25,883 bases of DNA from a virus, in the IMG/VR virus record IMGVR_UViG_3300036766_000293, positions 1 to 25,883 of that record. One strand, written 5' to 3'. Shown here in pieces: positions 1 through 6,386 of this stretch (the stretch's first letter is position 1; each line of letters opens with the position of its first letter). The translations under genes were made by a program, and so were the position numbers. The notes beneath the pieces are model-generated. The model was given only the letters and a program-made list of their open reading frames with translations. It had not been told where the DNA came from and ran no database searches.

Positions 1-1
1 G

Positions 2-46
2 AAGCGCAAGATCGGCGAGGCCAGCCGTAAGCGAATGGCCAACTGA
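2..46 (+). CDS. 3' end of an upstream gene (partial)
   Basis: An open frame enters from the left edge and ends at a TGA at 44-46, giving a lysine- and arginine-rich tail (KRKIGEASRKRMAN). The stop is followed 6 bases later by the strong Shine-Dalgarno site of the next gene, which fits a packed phage operon. Only 14 residues are visible, so the product cannot be named. Basic tails of this sort occur in many DNA-binding and structural proteins. Confidence 0.4.
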   Translation, partial: KRKIGEASRKRMAN

Positions 47-66
47 AACTCAGGGAGGAACTTGCC

Positions 67-486
67 ATGCCCGTCATCAATCCGAATACCGAAACGGATC
101 TGTTCCAACGCCTCACCAACCTGGAGGCCGCTGTGTTTCCGGCGGGCATCAATAATGGATTGCCCGTGACTGTCTATTCAGGAGCGGCGGACGCGATCAC
201 GATTCCTGGCACCGCCATCTTGGCTCGTTCGGGAGCCGTAGATGCCGCAACCCTGGCGGCACCGGTTGCCCTCCAGGATGATGGCAAGATGCTCCGGATT
301 TTCAACGGCACCACCCAGGCGAACACGGTGACCACCCCATCGGGCAAGATTCTGGATGGCACTTCCAGTGCGAAGGATAAGATCACCTTCGCCGCTTATG
401 CGGGCGGCTGCATCACGCTGTTCGCCTACGCTGGATACTGGTACGTGATCGACACCCCGCTGAATGCGACTCTCAGCGCAGTGTAG
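67..486 (+). CDS. Small beta-rich phage decoration or fibre-type protein
   Basis: A 139-residue protein with a clear ribosome site (GGGAGGAA at 53-60). Residues 4-21 form a tag (INPNTETDLFQRLTNLEA) that recurs almost unchanged at the start of the next gene and looks like a short amphipathic or coiled-coil segment. The rest is threonine-, alanine- and glycine-rich beta sequence. The stretch with DDGKMLRIFNGT, then TVTTPSG, then GYWYVIDT resembles a small beta-sandwich domain common in phage head decoration and fibre proteins. No catalytic motif or signal peptide is seen. The shared tag suggests this protein and its neighbour dock on the same virion site. The virion role rests on composition and context; the attachment site is unknown. 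Confidence 0.6.
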   Translation: MPVINPNTETDLFQRLTNLEAAVFPAGINNGLPVTVYSGAADAITIPGTAILARSGAVDAATLAAPVALQDDGKMLRIFNGTTQANTVTTPSGKILDGTSSAKDKITFAAYAGGCITLFAYAGYWYVIDTPLNATLSAV

Positions 487-521
487 TTGTAGTTGGTCAA
501 ATTTGAGATTGAGGAGGCGCT

Positions 522-1541
522 ATGCCGCCATCGATTAACCCGAATACCGAAGTTGATCTGTTCCAGCGCATCACGAACCTGGAGGCCAACCAAGCAATTC
601 TGAGCGGGATCGTGGCCGGCGGACTCGGGATCACCACGGGGACCACTTTCTACCTCGACCCGGTCAATGGCTTGGATGGCAACAACGGCCTTAGCCCGGC
701 GGCTGCCGTGAAGACACTCGCGGCAGGGTACGCCCTGCTGACTGACGGCCACAACGATGTACTGGTGCTGATCGGCAATGGGGTGATCGGCGGGTCGGTC
801 CTGATTAGTTCGGGTTTCACCTGGGCCAAGAACGCCGCGCATCTGATTGGGGCTTGTGCTCCCGGCCTGATTTCACAACGAGCGCGGATCGCGCCGGTGG
901 CGACCCCACCCTTCGCCAACTTCTTCACGGTTTCCGGCAACGGTTGCCTTATGAGCAACGTCGAATTCGTCACGGACTTCACCGTGGGAATGGCTGCCGA
1001 AATTTGCATGACCGTGACGGGCGGGCGCAATGTCTTCGATCGGTGCCACATTGCCGGGATGCTCGGCGCGACGGCAGCCGGTGACACGAGCAGCCGAAAT
1101 CTCCTGGTTTCGGGAAGCACGGGCGAGAACCTGTTCAGGAAATGCACCATCGGAGTTGACACTACCGCTCGCACGGCGCTGAACGCTTCCCTTCAGTTCG
1201 CGGGCCAATCAAACCGCAACATCTTCGAGGAATGCATCTTCCCGATCTACGTGAGCGGGGGCGGGACTGCGGCCTTGGTGATTCTTGCTACGGGCTCCTC
1301 TCCGTTGGATCGCTGGAATCTGTTTACCCGCTGCAAGTTCCTGAACGCGGCGGCCAGAGCTGGAGGTTCTGACCTTGCGGCGCTGGCAACTATCGTCGTC
1401 GCCTCGGGCGGGGAAATCCTGCTCGATAATTGCCAAGCCACGGGCATCACGGCCATTTACAGCGACTCCGCCACGCAAGCTCAGATTCGCTTGGCAGGCC
1501 CGGTGCAGTCTCAAGTTTTGGCAATGTCAACGCCGAGCTAA
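522..1541 (+). CDS. Beta-helix-type fibre or spike protein
   Basis: A 339-residue protein preceded by GAGGAGG at 511-517. Residues 5-22 repeat the tag of the preceding gene (INPNTEVDLFQRITNLEA). After a linker comes YLDPVNGLDGNNGLSPAAAVKTL, the usual opening of right-handed parallel beta-helix proteins (substrate-binding spikes and pectate-lyase-like folds). Coils of about 20-30 residues follow, with recurring N-x-F/I and C residues (for example GNGCLMSNVEFV, NVFDRCHIAG, NLFRKCTIG, NIFEECIF, NLFTRCKFL). The recurring 'N-[VLI]-F-x-[RKE]-C' rung is a visible internal repeat. A virion adhesin or depolymerising spike is likely. No catalytic residues could be assigned. It is shorter than most enzymatic tailspikes. 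Confidence 0.7.
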   Translation: MPPSINPNTEVDLFQRITNLEANQAILSGIVAGGLGITTGTTFYLDPVNGLDGNNGLSPAAAVKTLAAGYALLTDGHNDVLVLIGNGVIGGSVLISSGFTWAKNAAHLIGACAPGLISQRARIAPVATPPFANFFTVSGNGCLMSNVEFVTDFTVGMAAEICMTVTGGRNVFDRCHIAGMLGATAAGDTSSRNLLVSGSTGENLFRKCTIGVDTTARTALNASLQFAGQSNRNIFEECIFPIYVSGGGTAALVILATGSSPLDRWNLFTRCKFLNAAARAGGSDLAALATIVVASGGEILLDNCQATGITAIYSDSATQAQIRLAGPVQSQVLAMSTPS

Positions 1542-1600
1542 AAGGCAAGCTGGCGAACAGAACACGGCAAAGCGGTGAGCTGCGCCACTCGATCTCGACC

Positions 1601-1626
1601 AAGAGGCCGCCTCGCGCGGCCTTTTT
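1601..1626 (+). terminator. Intrinsic terminator
   Basis: The arms AGGCCGC (1604-1610) and GCGGCCT (1616-1622) are perfectly complementary around a 5-base loop and are followed by a run of five T (1622-1626). The stem can extend by a G-U and two A-U pairs (1601-1603 with 1623-1625). It lies 60 bases after the beta-helix gene and 26 bases before the next fibre gene, inside a same-strand operon, so it may lower expression of the downstream fibres or need antitermination or read-through. Confidence 0.8.
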
Positions 1627-1651
1627 GGTATAAGCGCCTGCGAGGTGGACT

Positions 1652-2497
1652 ATGTGGACCTTTTCGGTAACCAATGCCCAGGCCGCGATTATCGCACCGC
1701 ATAGTGGGGCGTTTGCGGTCGCAGTCAGAGAGAATTCCGCCACGCCCACGGCTGTCTTCACCGCTTGGTTTGGTCCGAATCCTCCAGCCGCGGGGGCGGT
1801 CGGAGCCATCTTCGCAGCCGGTCAGACCGTCGTTTTCTACGCACCCAAGGATTCCCCCTTTCTCGCGGGCCAGGTCGTCGGCTACATCCAGTCGAGCGGC
1901 GCCGGACCCTATACTTTCGTGGCGCTCGAAAGCCCCACGCAGGGAGCGTTCACATCGGGTGGGGATCTCGCTGGCACTACCACTTCGCAAACCGTCGTAG
2001 GACTCGAAAATGTGCCGCTGGACGCAGTTACCGTGGGCGCACCCGCTGACGGTGATCTAGTTGTTTACAATGGTGCTACGGGCAAGTATATCGCGGCGCA
2101 TGGGAAGGCCGTCGTTTCCGTAACGGCGGCGGAACTGAAAGACTTGGTTGCGCATCCGAAGCAGCTTGTGGCCGCGCCTACCGCTGGCAAGATCATCATT
2201 CCTGTCCGGTCGTTCATTCAATATAAAGCAGGGGCCACTCCTTACACTCTTGCCGTTGGCACGCCCTGTTTGTATATCAGTTGGGCGGCGGCGGTCATGG
2301 TTGGGGATTACATCCTCCAGGCGGACTTCCTCAATCAAGCGGCGAATAGAATGGGGTCGGTGAGTGCGAATGGTGGTGGGGCGGCACAGACGGCGGGCGA
2401 TGGTACGGCTCTGGTTCTTGGTTCTGACAGTGATCCAACCCTGGGTGACGGCACCCTGGTTGTGACGGTCTGGTACAGACTTGCGGACCTCTATTGA
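1652..2497 (+). CDS. Phage fibre-like structural protein
   Basis: A 281-residue protein preceded by GAGGTGG about 4 bases before the ATG. Residues 1-95 form a beta-rich head. A typical phage-fibre linker follows, in which GDLAGTTTSQTVVGL leads to GAPADGDLVVYNGATGKYIA; this pattern is common in tail and head fibres. The C-terminal third starts VVSVTAAELKDLVAHPKQLVA, continues through GKIIIPVRSFIQYKAGATPYT and ends in a valine-rich YRLADLY. It reads like a compact beta-sandwich tip domain seen repeatedly in phage virion proteins. It follows an intrinsic terminator and is coupled to a short gene 8 bases downstream. The receptor or attachment site is unknown. An appendage role is inferred from motifs and neighbours. 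Confidence 0.6.
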   Translation: MWTFSVTNAQAAIIAPHSGAFAVAVRENSATPTAVFTAWFGPNPPAAGAVGAIFAAGQTVVFYAPKDSPFLAGQVVGYIQSSGAGPYTFVALESPTQGAFTSGGDLAGTTTSQTVVGLENVPLDAVTVGAPADGDLVVYNGATGKYIAAHGKAVVSVTAAELKDLVAHPKQLVAAPTAGKIIIPVRSFIQYKAGATPYTLAVGTPCLYISWAAAVMVGDYILQADFLNQAANRMGSVSANGGGAAQTAGDGTALVLGSDSDPTLGDGTLVVTVWYRLADLY

Positions 2498-2505
2498 GCC
2501 CGACG

Positions 2506-2673
2506 ATGTTGAACCTACATCAGCGAGTGGCGGAACAGGAACAGCGAATGGTGGCGTTGGAAATATCGCTCCCAGCACCATCCAATCCTCCGCCCGGGAA
2601 TTGCAAGGTAACTAATTTGTACGTGAACGCAGAAGGTAAACTCATCGTCGAATACGACGACACACCAGTTTGA
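2506..2673 (+). CDS. Small coiled-coil protein with shared C-terminal motif
   Basis: A 55-residue gene starting 8 bases after the previous stop, probably translated by coupling because no strong Shine-Dalgarno site is seen. Residues 2-20 (NLHQRVAEQEQRMVALE region) look like a short amphipathic helix or coiled coil, followed by a proline-rich hinge. The C-terminus (NAEGKLIVEYDDTPV) matches the end of the next protein (DATGKLQVTYDDVAV): G-K-L-x-V-x-Y-D-D-x-x-V at the same distance from the stop. That match, together with codon use like its neighbours, is the main reason to accept it as real. It may be a small virion or assembly peptide; the function is not recognised. Confidence 0.6.
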   Translation: MLNLHQRVAEQEQRMVALEISLPAPSNPPPGNCKVTNLYVNAEGKLIVEYDDTPV

Positions 2674-2683
2674 GGGAGGAAAC

Positions 2684-3001
2684 ATGGCGCTTCTACAGAT
2701 GACTCTCGATCCGAACGCAGCGGCCTATAGTGATAACGAAATTGTGGGCAAGATCAATGCGGCGACGGCGCAGATCACGAGGGCCGCAGCGGTAGCGGCG
2801 GCGGCTAGGCCCATTGCGGCCGGCGAGGTGGACAACACCGCTTTAGCCAGTGGCACCGCGAAAGCGAATCTCGACGCGCTGGCCGATACCGTACGCGGCT
2901 ACGTGAAAACCTCTCCGATAAGCACTCAGTTCAAAGTAGTCGCTATCCAACGCGATGCAACGGGGAAGTTGCAAGTAACCTATGACGATGTGGCTGTCTA
3001 A
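2684..3001 (+). CDS. Small virion-region protein of unknown function
   Basis: A 105-residue protein with a strong ribosome site (GAGGGAGGAA, 2672-2681, overlapping the preceding stop). It is alanine-rich and probably helical over residues 15-75, with no cysteines, membrane segments or catalytic signature. The last 15 residues share the GKLxVxYDDxxV motif with the 55-residue protein just upstream, suggesting a common docking or oligomerisation tail. The stop overlaps the next start by one base (TAATG), so it is translationally coupled to the collar-domain gene and may be its partner or chaperone. No family was recognised. Confidence 0.55.
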   Translation: MALLQMTLDPNAAAYSDNEIVGKINAATAQITRAAAVAAAARPIAAGEVDNTALASGTAKANLDALADTVRGYVKTSPISTQFKVVAIQRDATGKLQVTYDDVAV

Positions 3002-3408
3002 TGGCGCTTCAAAGTGAGTATCTTGTTCCTGCCGGCGCGATCTTGATGTGGTCCGGGATCTTAGCCAATATCCCGGCTGGCTGGAATTTGTGCGACGGCA
3101 CGAACGGCACGCCAGATTTGCGGAGCAAGTTTATCAAATCAGTTGCGGCTAGTGAGAACCCCGGAGTTACCGGCGGGAACTTAACCCATACTCATGCTGA
3201 TCATGTGTATACGCCTGTCGGAACTGTCGGCGGGATTATCGCCTCGCTCACGGCGGCGGTCAAGATCGGCACAAGTTCCACTTCGGGAGCAGCCAACACA
3301 CACACGCATCCCGCACCAAGTTTTGCCGGGATACAAGCGAACCTGGCACACGATTCTCCGAACCACGAGCCGCCATATTTTAAACTGGCGTTCATTATGA
3401 AATTGTAG
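3001..3408 (+). CDS. Phage tail-collar-domain fibre protein with HxH motifs
   Basis: A 135-residue protein. Residues 10-46 carry the collar-domain pattern: PAGAILMWSG, then IPAGWNLCDGTNGTPDLRSKFI. The C-terminus EPPYFKLAFIMKL is the usual closing strand of that family. Between them are two histidine clusters, H63-T-H65 with H68 and H101-T-H103. In short tail fibres such as T4 gp12, and in T4 gp37, HxH motifs of this type bind metal ions inside a trimer, so a metal-knitted trimer is likely here. It is close to a minimal collar domain without a long shaft, so it may attach to a partner fibre or act as a small knob. It starts by a one-base overlap with the preceding gene. Confidence 0.75.
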   Translation: MALQSEYLVPAGAILMWSGILANIPAGWNLCDGTNGTPDLRSKFIKSVAASENPGVTGGNLTHTHADHVYTPVGTVGGIIASLTAAVKIGTSSTSGAANTHTHPAPSFAGIQANLAHDSPNHEPPYFKLAFIMKL

Positions 3409-3477
3409 GAGGGCGCCTGACATCACTTCGGTTCTTAGTGCTGTTAAGATTGGATAGATCATCAAAAAGGAGGAGTC

Positions 3478-4245
3478 ATGAATCCCCACATCGCAGGAAG
3501 CGCGAAAGCGGCCATGAACGCGGGCCTCGGCATGGGAGCCGCCTCGATCCTGTCCGCGCGCGCAGAAAACTTCTGGAAGTTTGAGGACTGGCGCCGCCCG
3601 GACCATTGCGCGTGCGAGGGCTGCCGCAACTATCGCCGGCAGGAAGCCTGGGTCTTGGCGCAGCTCGGATGGGCCCACGCACCCGATGGCACGCAGAGCG
3701 CCGTCGAACAACTCTTGCTCAATCAGACCTGGCTCGATCTACCCGCAGAACTGGCCGTCCTGCCGGTCAAGTGCGAACACCTCGATCTCGCCTGGAAAGA
3801 AGAAGTCCCGAACCTGGTGGTGACCGAAGGCAAGGATGACCTGCTGACGAATTACTTGAAGGGCATCGGCTACACGGCCGCCTTCTACGTGGGTCTCATC
3901 GACAATGCGGGCTGGACGGCCTATGCCGCAGGCGACACGGCCAGCAAGATCACGCTCGCCGCCAACCCGCCGACCACGAACGGTTGGCAAGAAGGCGAGC
4001 CCTACTCGAACGCTACGCGCGTGGCTTGGGTGGGAGGTACGGCGGCAGCGGGGTCGATTGATAACTCCCTGTCACCTGCGGCCTTTCTGATCAATGCCAC
4101 TCTGACCGTCCGAGGCGGCTTCCTGGATACGGCCAGCGGGAAACACGCGACGACAGGTGTGCTTTATGGTGAGGCGGACTTCGGGACGGCGCGGGCGGTT
4201 CTGACGGGTGATACCCTGAACTGTACGGTGACCTGTACCGTATAG
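3478..4245 (+). CDS. Phage structural protein with C-terminal beta domain
   Basis: A 255-residue protein with a strong ribosome site (AAGGAGGAG, 3467-3475). Residues 1-105 are helical and basic, with a cysteine cluster (HCACEGCRNYRR, about 43-54) that could bind a metal, though no full zinc motif is evident. From about residue 112 (NLVVTEGKDDLLTNYLKG) begins a domain seen in many phage genomes near structural genes. It runs through YVGLIDNAGWTAYAAGDTA, GWQEGEPYSNATRVAW, GSIDNS and a final strand (GDTLNCTVTCTV), and is probably a beta-sandwich virion decoration or fibre module. The helical N-terminal part may be an added anchoring domain. A homing-endonuclease gene follows directly after the stop. 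No enzyme activity is predicted. Confidence 0.6.
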   Translation: MNPHIAGSAKAAMNAGLGMGAASILSARAENFWKFEDWRRPDHCACEGCRNYRRQEAWVLAQLGWAHAPDGTQSAVEQLLLNQTWLDLPAELAVLPVKCEHLDLAWKEEVPNLVVTEGKDDLLTNYLKGIGYTAAFYVGLIDNAGWTAYAAGDTASKITLAANPPTTNGWQEGEPYSNATRVAWVGGTAAAGSIDNSLSPAAFLINATLTVRGGFLDTASGKHATTGVLYGEADFGTARAVLTGDTLNCTVTCTV

Positions 4246-4269
4246 CAAATTTGCGCAGCGGAGCATCGG

Positions 4270-4881
4270 ATGGACGATATTAACGGTCAACGGTTCGGAA
4301 GGTTGACTGTCGTAGAAAGGGTTGGCTCTAAACTTTGCGGCAGCAAGGAGAAACTTCGTTCACTTTGGCTCTGCCGATGCGACTGTGGCAATCTTACAAG
4401 GCAACCGCGTATCAGTCTAACCACTGGTCATACGATTTCCTGTGGTTGTTTGAGGCGGGATGCCCCAAATAGATTAAAGCATGGACACGCTGGCCATCGG
4501 AGTAAAACGTATCTGGCATGGGTAAATCTGCGAAATCGGTCTTATGGGCGGCAACTCGTTGCTTATGATCCCCGCTGGGATTCTTTTGAGAATTTTCTCG
4601 CTGACATGGGAGAATCTCCCGAAGGATCACAACTGGATCGCATTGATGCCAATGGGTCATATTGCAAAGAAAACTGTCGTTGGACCGATCAGAAAACGAA
4701 CACGCGCAACCGCACAATAACTTTCAAAGTGAACGGCATCCCTTTTGCACAGATCGCCGAAGAAGCCGAAGTTGGATATTACAGGCTTTTTCATCAATTT
4801 GTGACAAAGCACCTGCCTCTTGATATTGCTATCGCCAACGCGAAGGCATTGGAGGCTGGGCGGCAGGCTTGCACGGTGTAG
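4270..4881 (+). CDS. HNH-like homing endonuclease with zinc ribbon
   Basis: A 203-residue protein of a phage mobile-endonuclease family. Residues 5-16 (NGQRFGRLTVVE) open the typical N-terminal domain. C35-x-C37-x-C39 and C58-x-C60 form a probable zinc ribbon (LCRCDCGN, SCGCL). The nuclease core is the HNH-like stretch in which LDRIDANGSY leads to NCRWTDQKTNTRNR, about residues 120-147. A C-terminal FAQIAEEAEVGYYRLFHQF looks like a helix-turn-helix, fitting DNA-site recognition. GC is about 48-50% in sampled lines, lower than the genes around it, and codon use differs, supporting horizontal acquisition. No strong promoter or Shine-Dalgarno site was seen. Its last codons (CTV-stop) echo the end of the structural gene just upstream. 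It is not expected to serve virion assembly. Confidence 0.8.
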   Translation: MDDINGQRFGRLTVVERVGSKLCGSKEKLRSLWLCRCDCGNLTRQPRISLTTGHTISCGCLRRDAPNRLKHGHAGHRSKTYLAWVNLRNRSYGRQLVAYDPRWDSFENFLADMGESPEGSQLDRIDANGSYCKENCRWTDQKTNTRNRTITFKVNGIPFAQIAEEAEVGYYRLFHQFVTKHLPLDIAIANAKALEAGRQACTV

Positions 4882-4894
4882 ATAGAGGTAAGAG

Positions 4895-6076
4895 ATGGCA
4901 GACCGAACATTCATTGCGGCGGAGATCCCGAATGATCTCACCAACGTGGCTGCTCCCGGCACTCCGGGGGCCGGGAAAACTACGCTTTGGACGGACTCCA
5001 CGGATAAGAGTCTGAAAGCAAAGGATGATGCCGGGGTCATTACTGAAACGGTCCCGGTTCCCCTGCCGATTACGAAGGGCGGCACGGGGCAGACCACCAA
5101 AGCGCCAGCCTTCGATGCCCTGGCTCCCACGGCCACACGCGGCGACCTCATTGTGCGCGGTGCCTCTGCCAACGGAGCCTTGGCTATTGGTACTTCGAAC
5201 CAAGTGCTTAGCACGGATGGTACTGATCCGATTTGGCGAAACCGTTCGTTCCCCTTTGGCGATGGCAGTGACGGAGATGTGACTATCGCGGCTCCGACCA
5301 CCCTCACCCGCGACATGATGTATAACAATCTAACCGTCAATGCGGGCCAGACGCTCAAGACGGCCGGGTTTGTCGTGTATGTCAATGGGACACTGACCGT
5401 TGCGGCCACCGGGGTCATCGACGGTTCGGGAGGGGCGGGGGGCAACGGGGTAAACGGTGCGCCGTTTACGGGCGGAGCGGCCGGGGCTCCGCCCTATCTC
5501 ATCGCCATAAATTCCATGGTGCCCATGGCGGGGGGGGCGGGCGGAAACAGTGTGGCGGCGGGGACCACCCTCAAAGCCGGTGGGGCTGCGTCGCCACCGC
5601 TAAATTACAACATTTATTTTCCCTACAAGCGTTTGCACTCGGCTGGGGGCGGTGGCGGGGGCGCCCATGGTTCTGCGGCTGCCACTGCGGGTGTAGGTAC
5701 ACCTGCGCCCTACGAAACGCTCGTGACGGGTACAAGGGGCGGGGTAGGCGGAGCTGCTGGGGCTGGCACCGGGTCGGCAGCGCTGTCTGGTGGTGGGGGC
5801 GGGTCAGGCGGGGGCTGGCTCGAGATTCGCGCCCTAACCATCAACAATGCCGGGAGCATTCAATCGCTTGGCGGTCACGGCGGCGAGGGCGTGACCTCTG
5901 GGTCGGACGCATCAGGCAACGGCGGGGGTGGCGTAGGAGGGGTAGTAGTGGTGTACTACCGGGCGACCGCAGGCAGCGGGGTAGGAAGCCTGAGTGCCGC
6001 TGGCGGCGCTCCAGGCACCAGCGGCAACGGTGGGACGGCGGGGGCCGCTGGTTACACGGCCAGTTATCAGATTTAA
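4895..6076 (+). CDS. Glycine-rich phage fibre or adhesin
   Basis: A 393-residue protein with GAGGTAAG just before the start. Residues 1-110 are typical fibre shaft: ITKGGTGQTTKAPAFDALAPTATRGDLIVRG, then GTSNQVLSTDGTDPIW, a pattern frequent in tail fibres. Residues 115-175 look like a beta-helix cap (NNLTVNAGQTLKTAGFVVYVNGTLTV). The C-terminal half is extremely glycine-rich, with GGAGG, GGGGGGA, GGGGGSGGG and GNGGGGVGG blocks. This recalls adhesins whose glycine runs pack as polyglycine-II helices around receptor-binding loops. The G-rich coding DNA includes a run of eight G (5530-5537), a possible slippage site. A receptor-binding role is inferred from composition; the attachment site is unknown. 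Confidence 0.7.
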   Translation: MADRTFIAAEIPNDLTNVAAPGTPGAGKTTLWTDSTDKSLKAKDDAGVITETVPVPLPITKGGTGQTTKAPAFDALAPTATRGDLIVRGASANGALAIGTSNQVLSTDGTDPIWRNRSFPFGDGSDGDVTIAAPTTLTRDMMYNNLTVNAGQTLKTAGFVVYVNGTLTVAATGVIDGSGGAGGNGVNGAPFTGGAAGAPPYLIAINSMVPMAGGAGGNSVAAGTTLKAGGAASPPLNYNIYFPYKRLHSAGGGGGGAHGSAAATAGVGTPAPYETLVTGTRGGVGGAAGAGTGSAALSGGGGGSGGGWLEIRALTINNAGSIQSLGGHGGEGVTSGSDASGNGGGGVGGVVVVYYRATAGSGVGSLSAAGGAPGTSGNGGTAGAAGYTASYQI

Positions 6077-6092
6077 CCTGGGAGGGAAAGAC

Positions 6093-6383
6093 ATGCCGGA
6101 CATGAGATTACTTGCGAGTGGCAAGGTAGAAGTGGACAAGACGATAACCGATGTGGTGAGTTTGGTTTCTCTGGACGAGCAGATTCAACGGCTCAAGGAG
6201 GCCATCGACGCGGAGAAGTTTCGTTCCACCCAGGCCGTAAATAATCTTGAAACTCGGCTCGCCAGTCTGGAGTCCTTGCGAACGGAGATGGTCACAACTT
6301 TCCCGGAGATCATGGAGGCAGCTTATTCCAAGATCGAGGAAGCTCCTGTGGAGCTTCCCATCGGAGAAGCCACGAAACTGTGA
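6093..6383 (+). CDS. Small coiled-coil protein
   Basis: A 96-residue protein. The start at 6093 is chosen because GGAGGG at 6081-6086 sits at proper spacing; an in-frame ATG at 5994 lies inside the preceding gene and has no such site. Residues 1-30 are beta-like, and residues 30-75 (LDEQIQRLKEAIDAEKFRS, then NNLETRLASLESLRTEMV) show heptad-like leucine spacing and charge, predicting a coiled coil, probably a trimeric or dimeric stalk. The acidic tail lacks motifs. It sits between a glycine-rich adhesin and the 20-residue-repeat protein, three bases before the latter, so it may be a trimerisation partner or chaperone for one of them. No family was recognised. Confidence 0.6.
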   Translation: MPDMRLLASGKVEVDKTITDVVSLVSLDEQIQRLKEAIDAEKFRSTQAVNNLETRLASLESLRTEMVTTFPEIMEAAYSKIEEAPVELPIGEATKL

Positions 6384-6386
6384 AGT

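Noticed and set aside
4245-4254. Palindrome GCAAATTTGC after the structural gene
   Set aside because: About 25 perfect 10-bp palindromes are expected by chance in a window this long.
4895-6076. Diversity-generating retroelement target in the fibre genes
   Set aside because: No reverse transcriptase, template repeat or adenine-biased variable repeat was seen in the window.
5994-6092. Upstream start for the small coiled-coil gene
   Set aside because: It would overlap the glycine-rich fibre gene by 83 bases without a ribosome site, while ATG 6093 has GGAGGG at good spacing.
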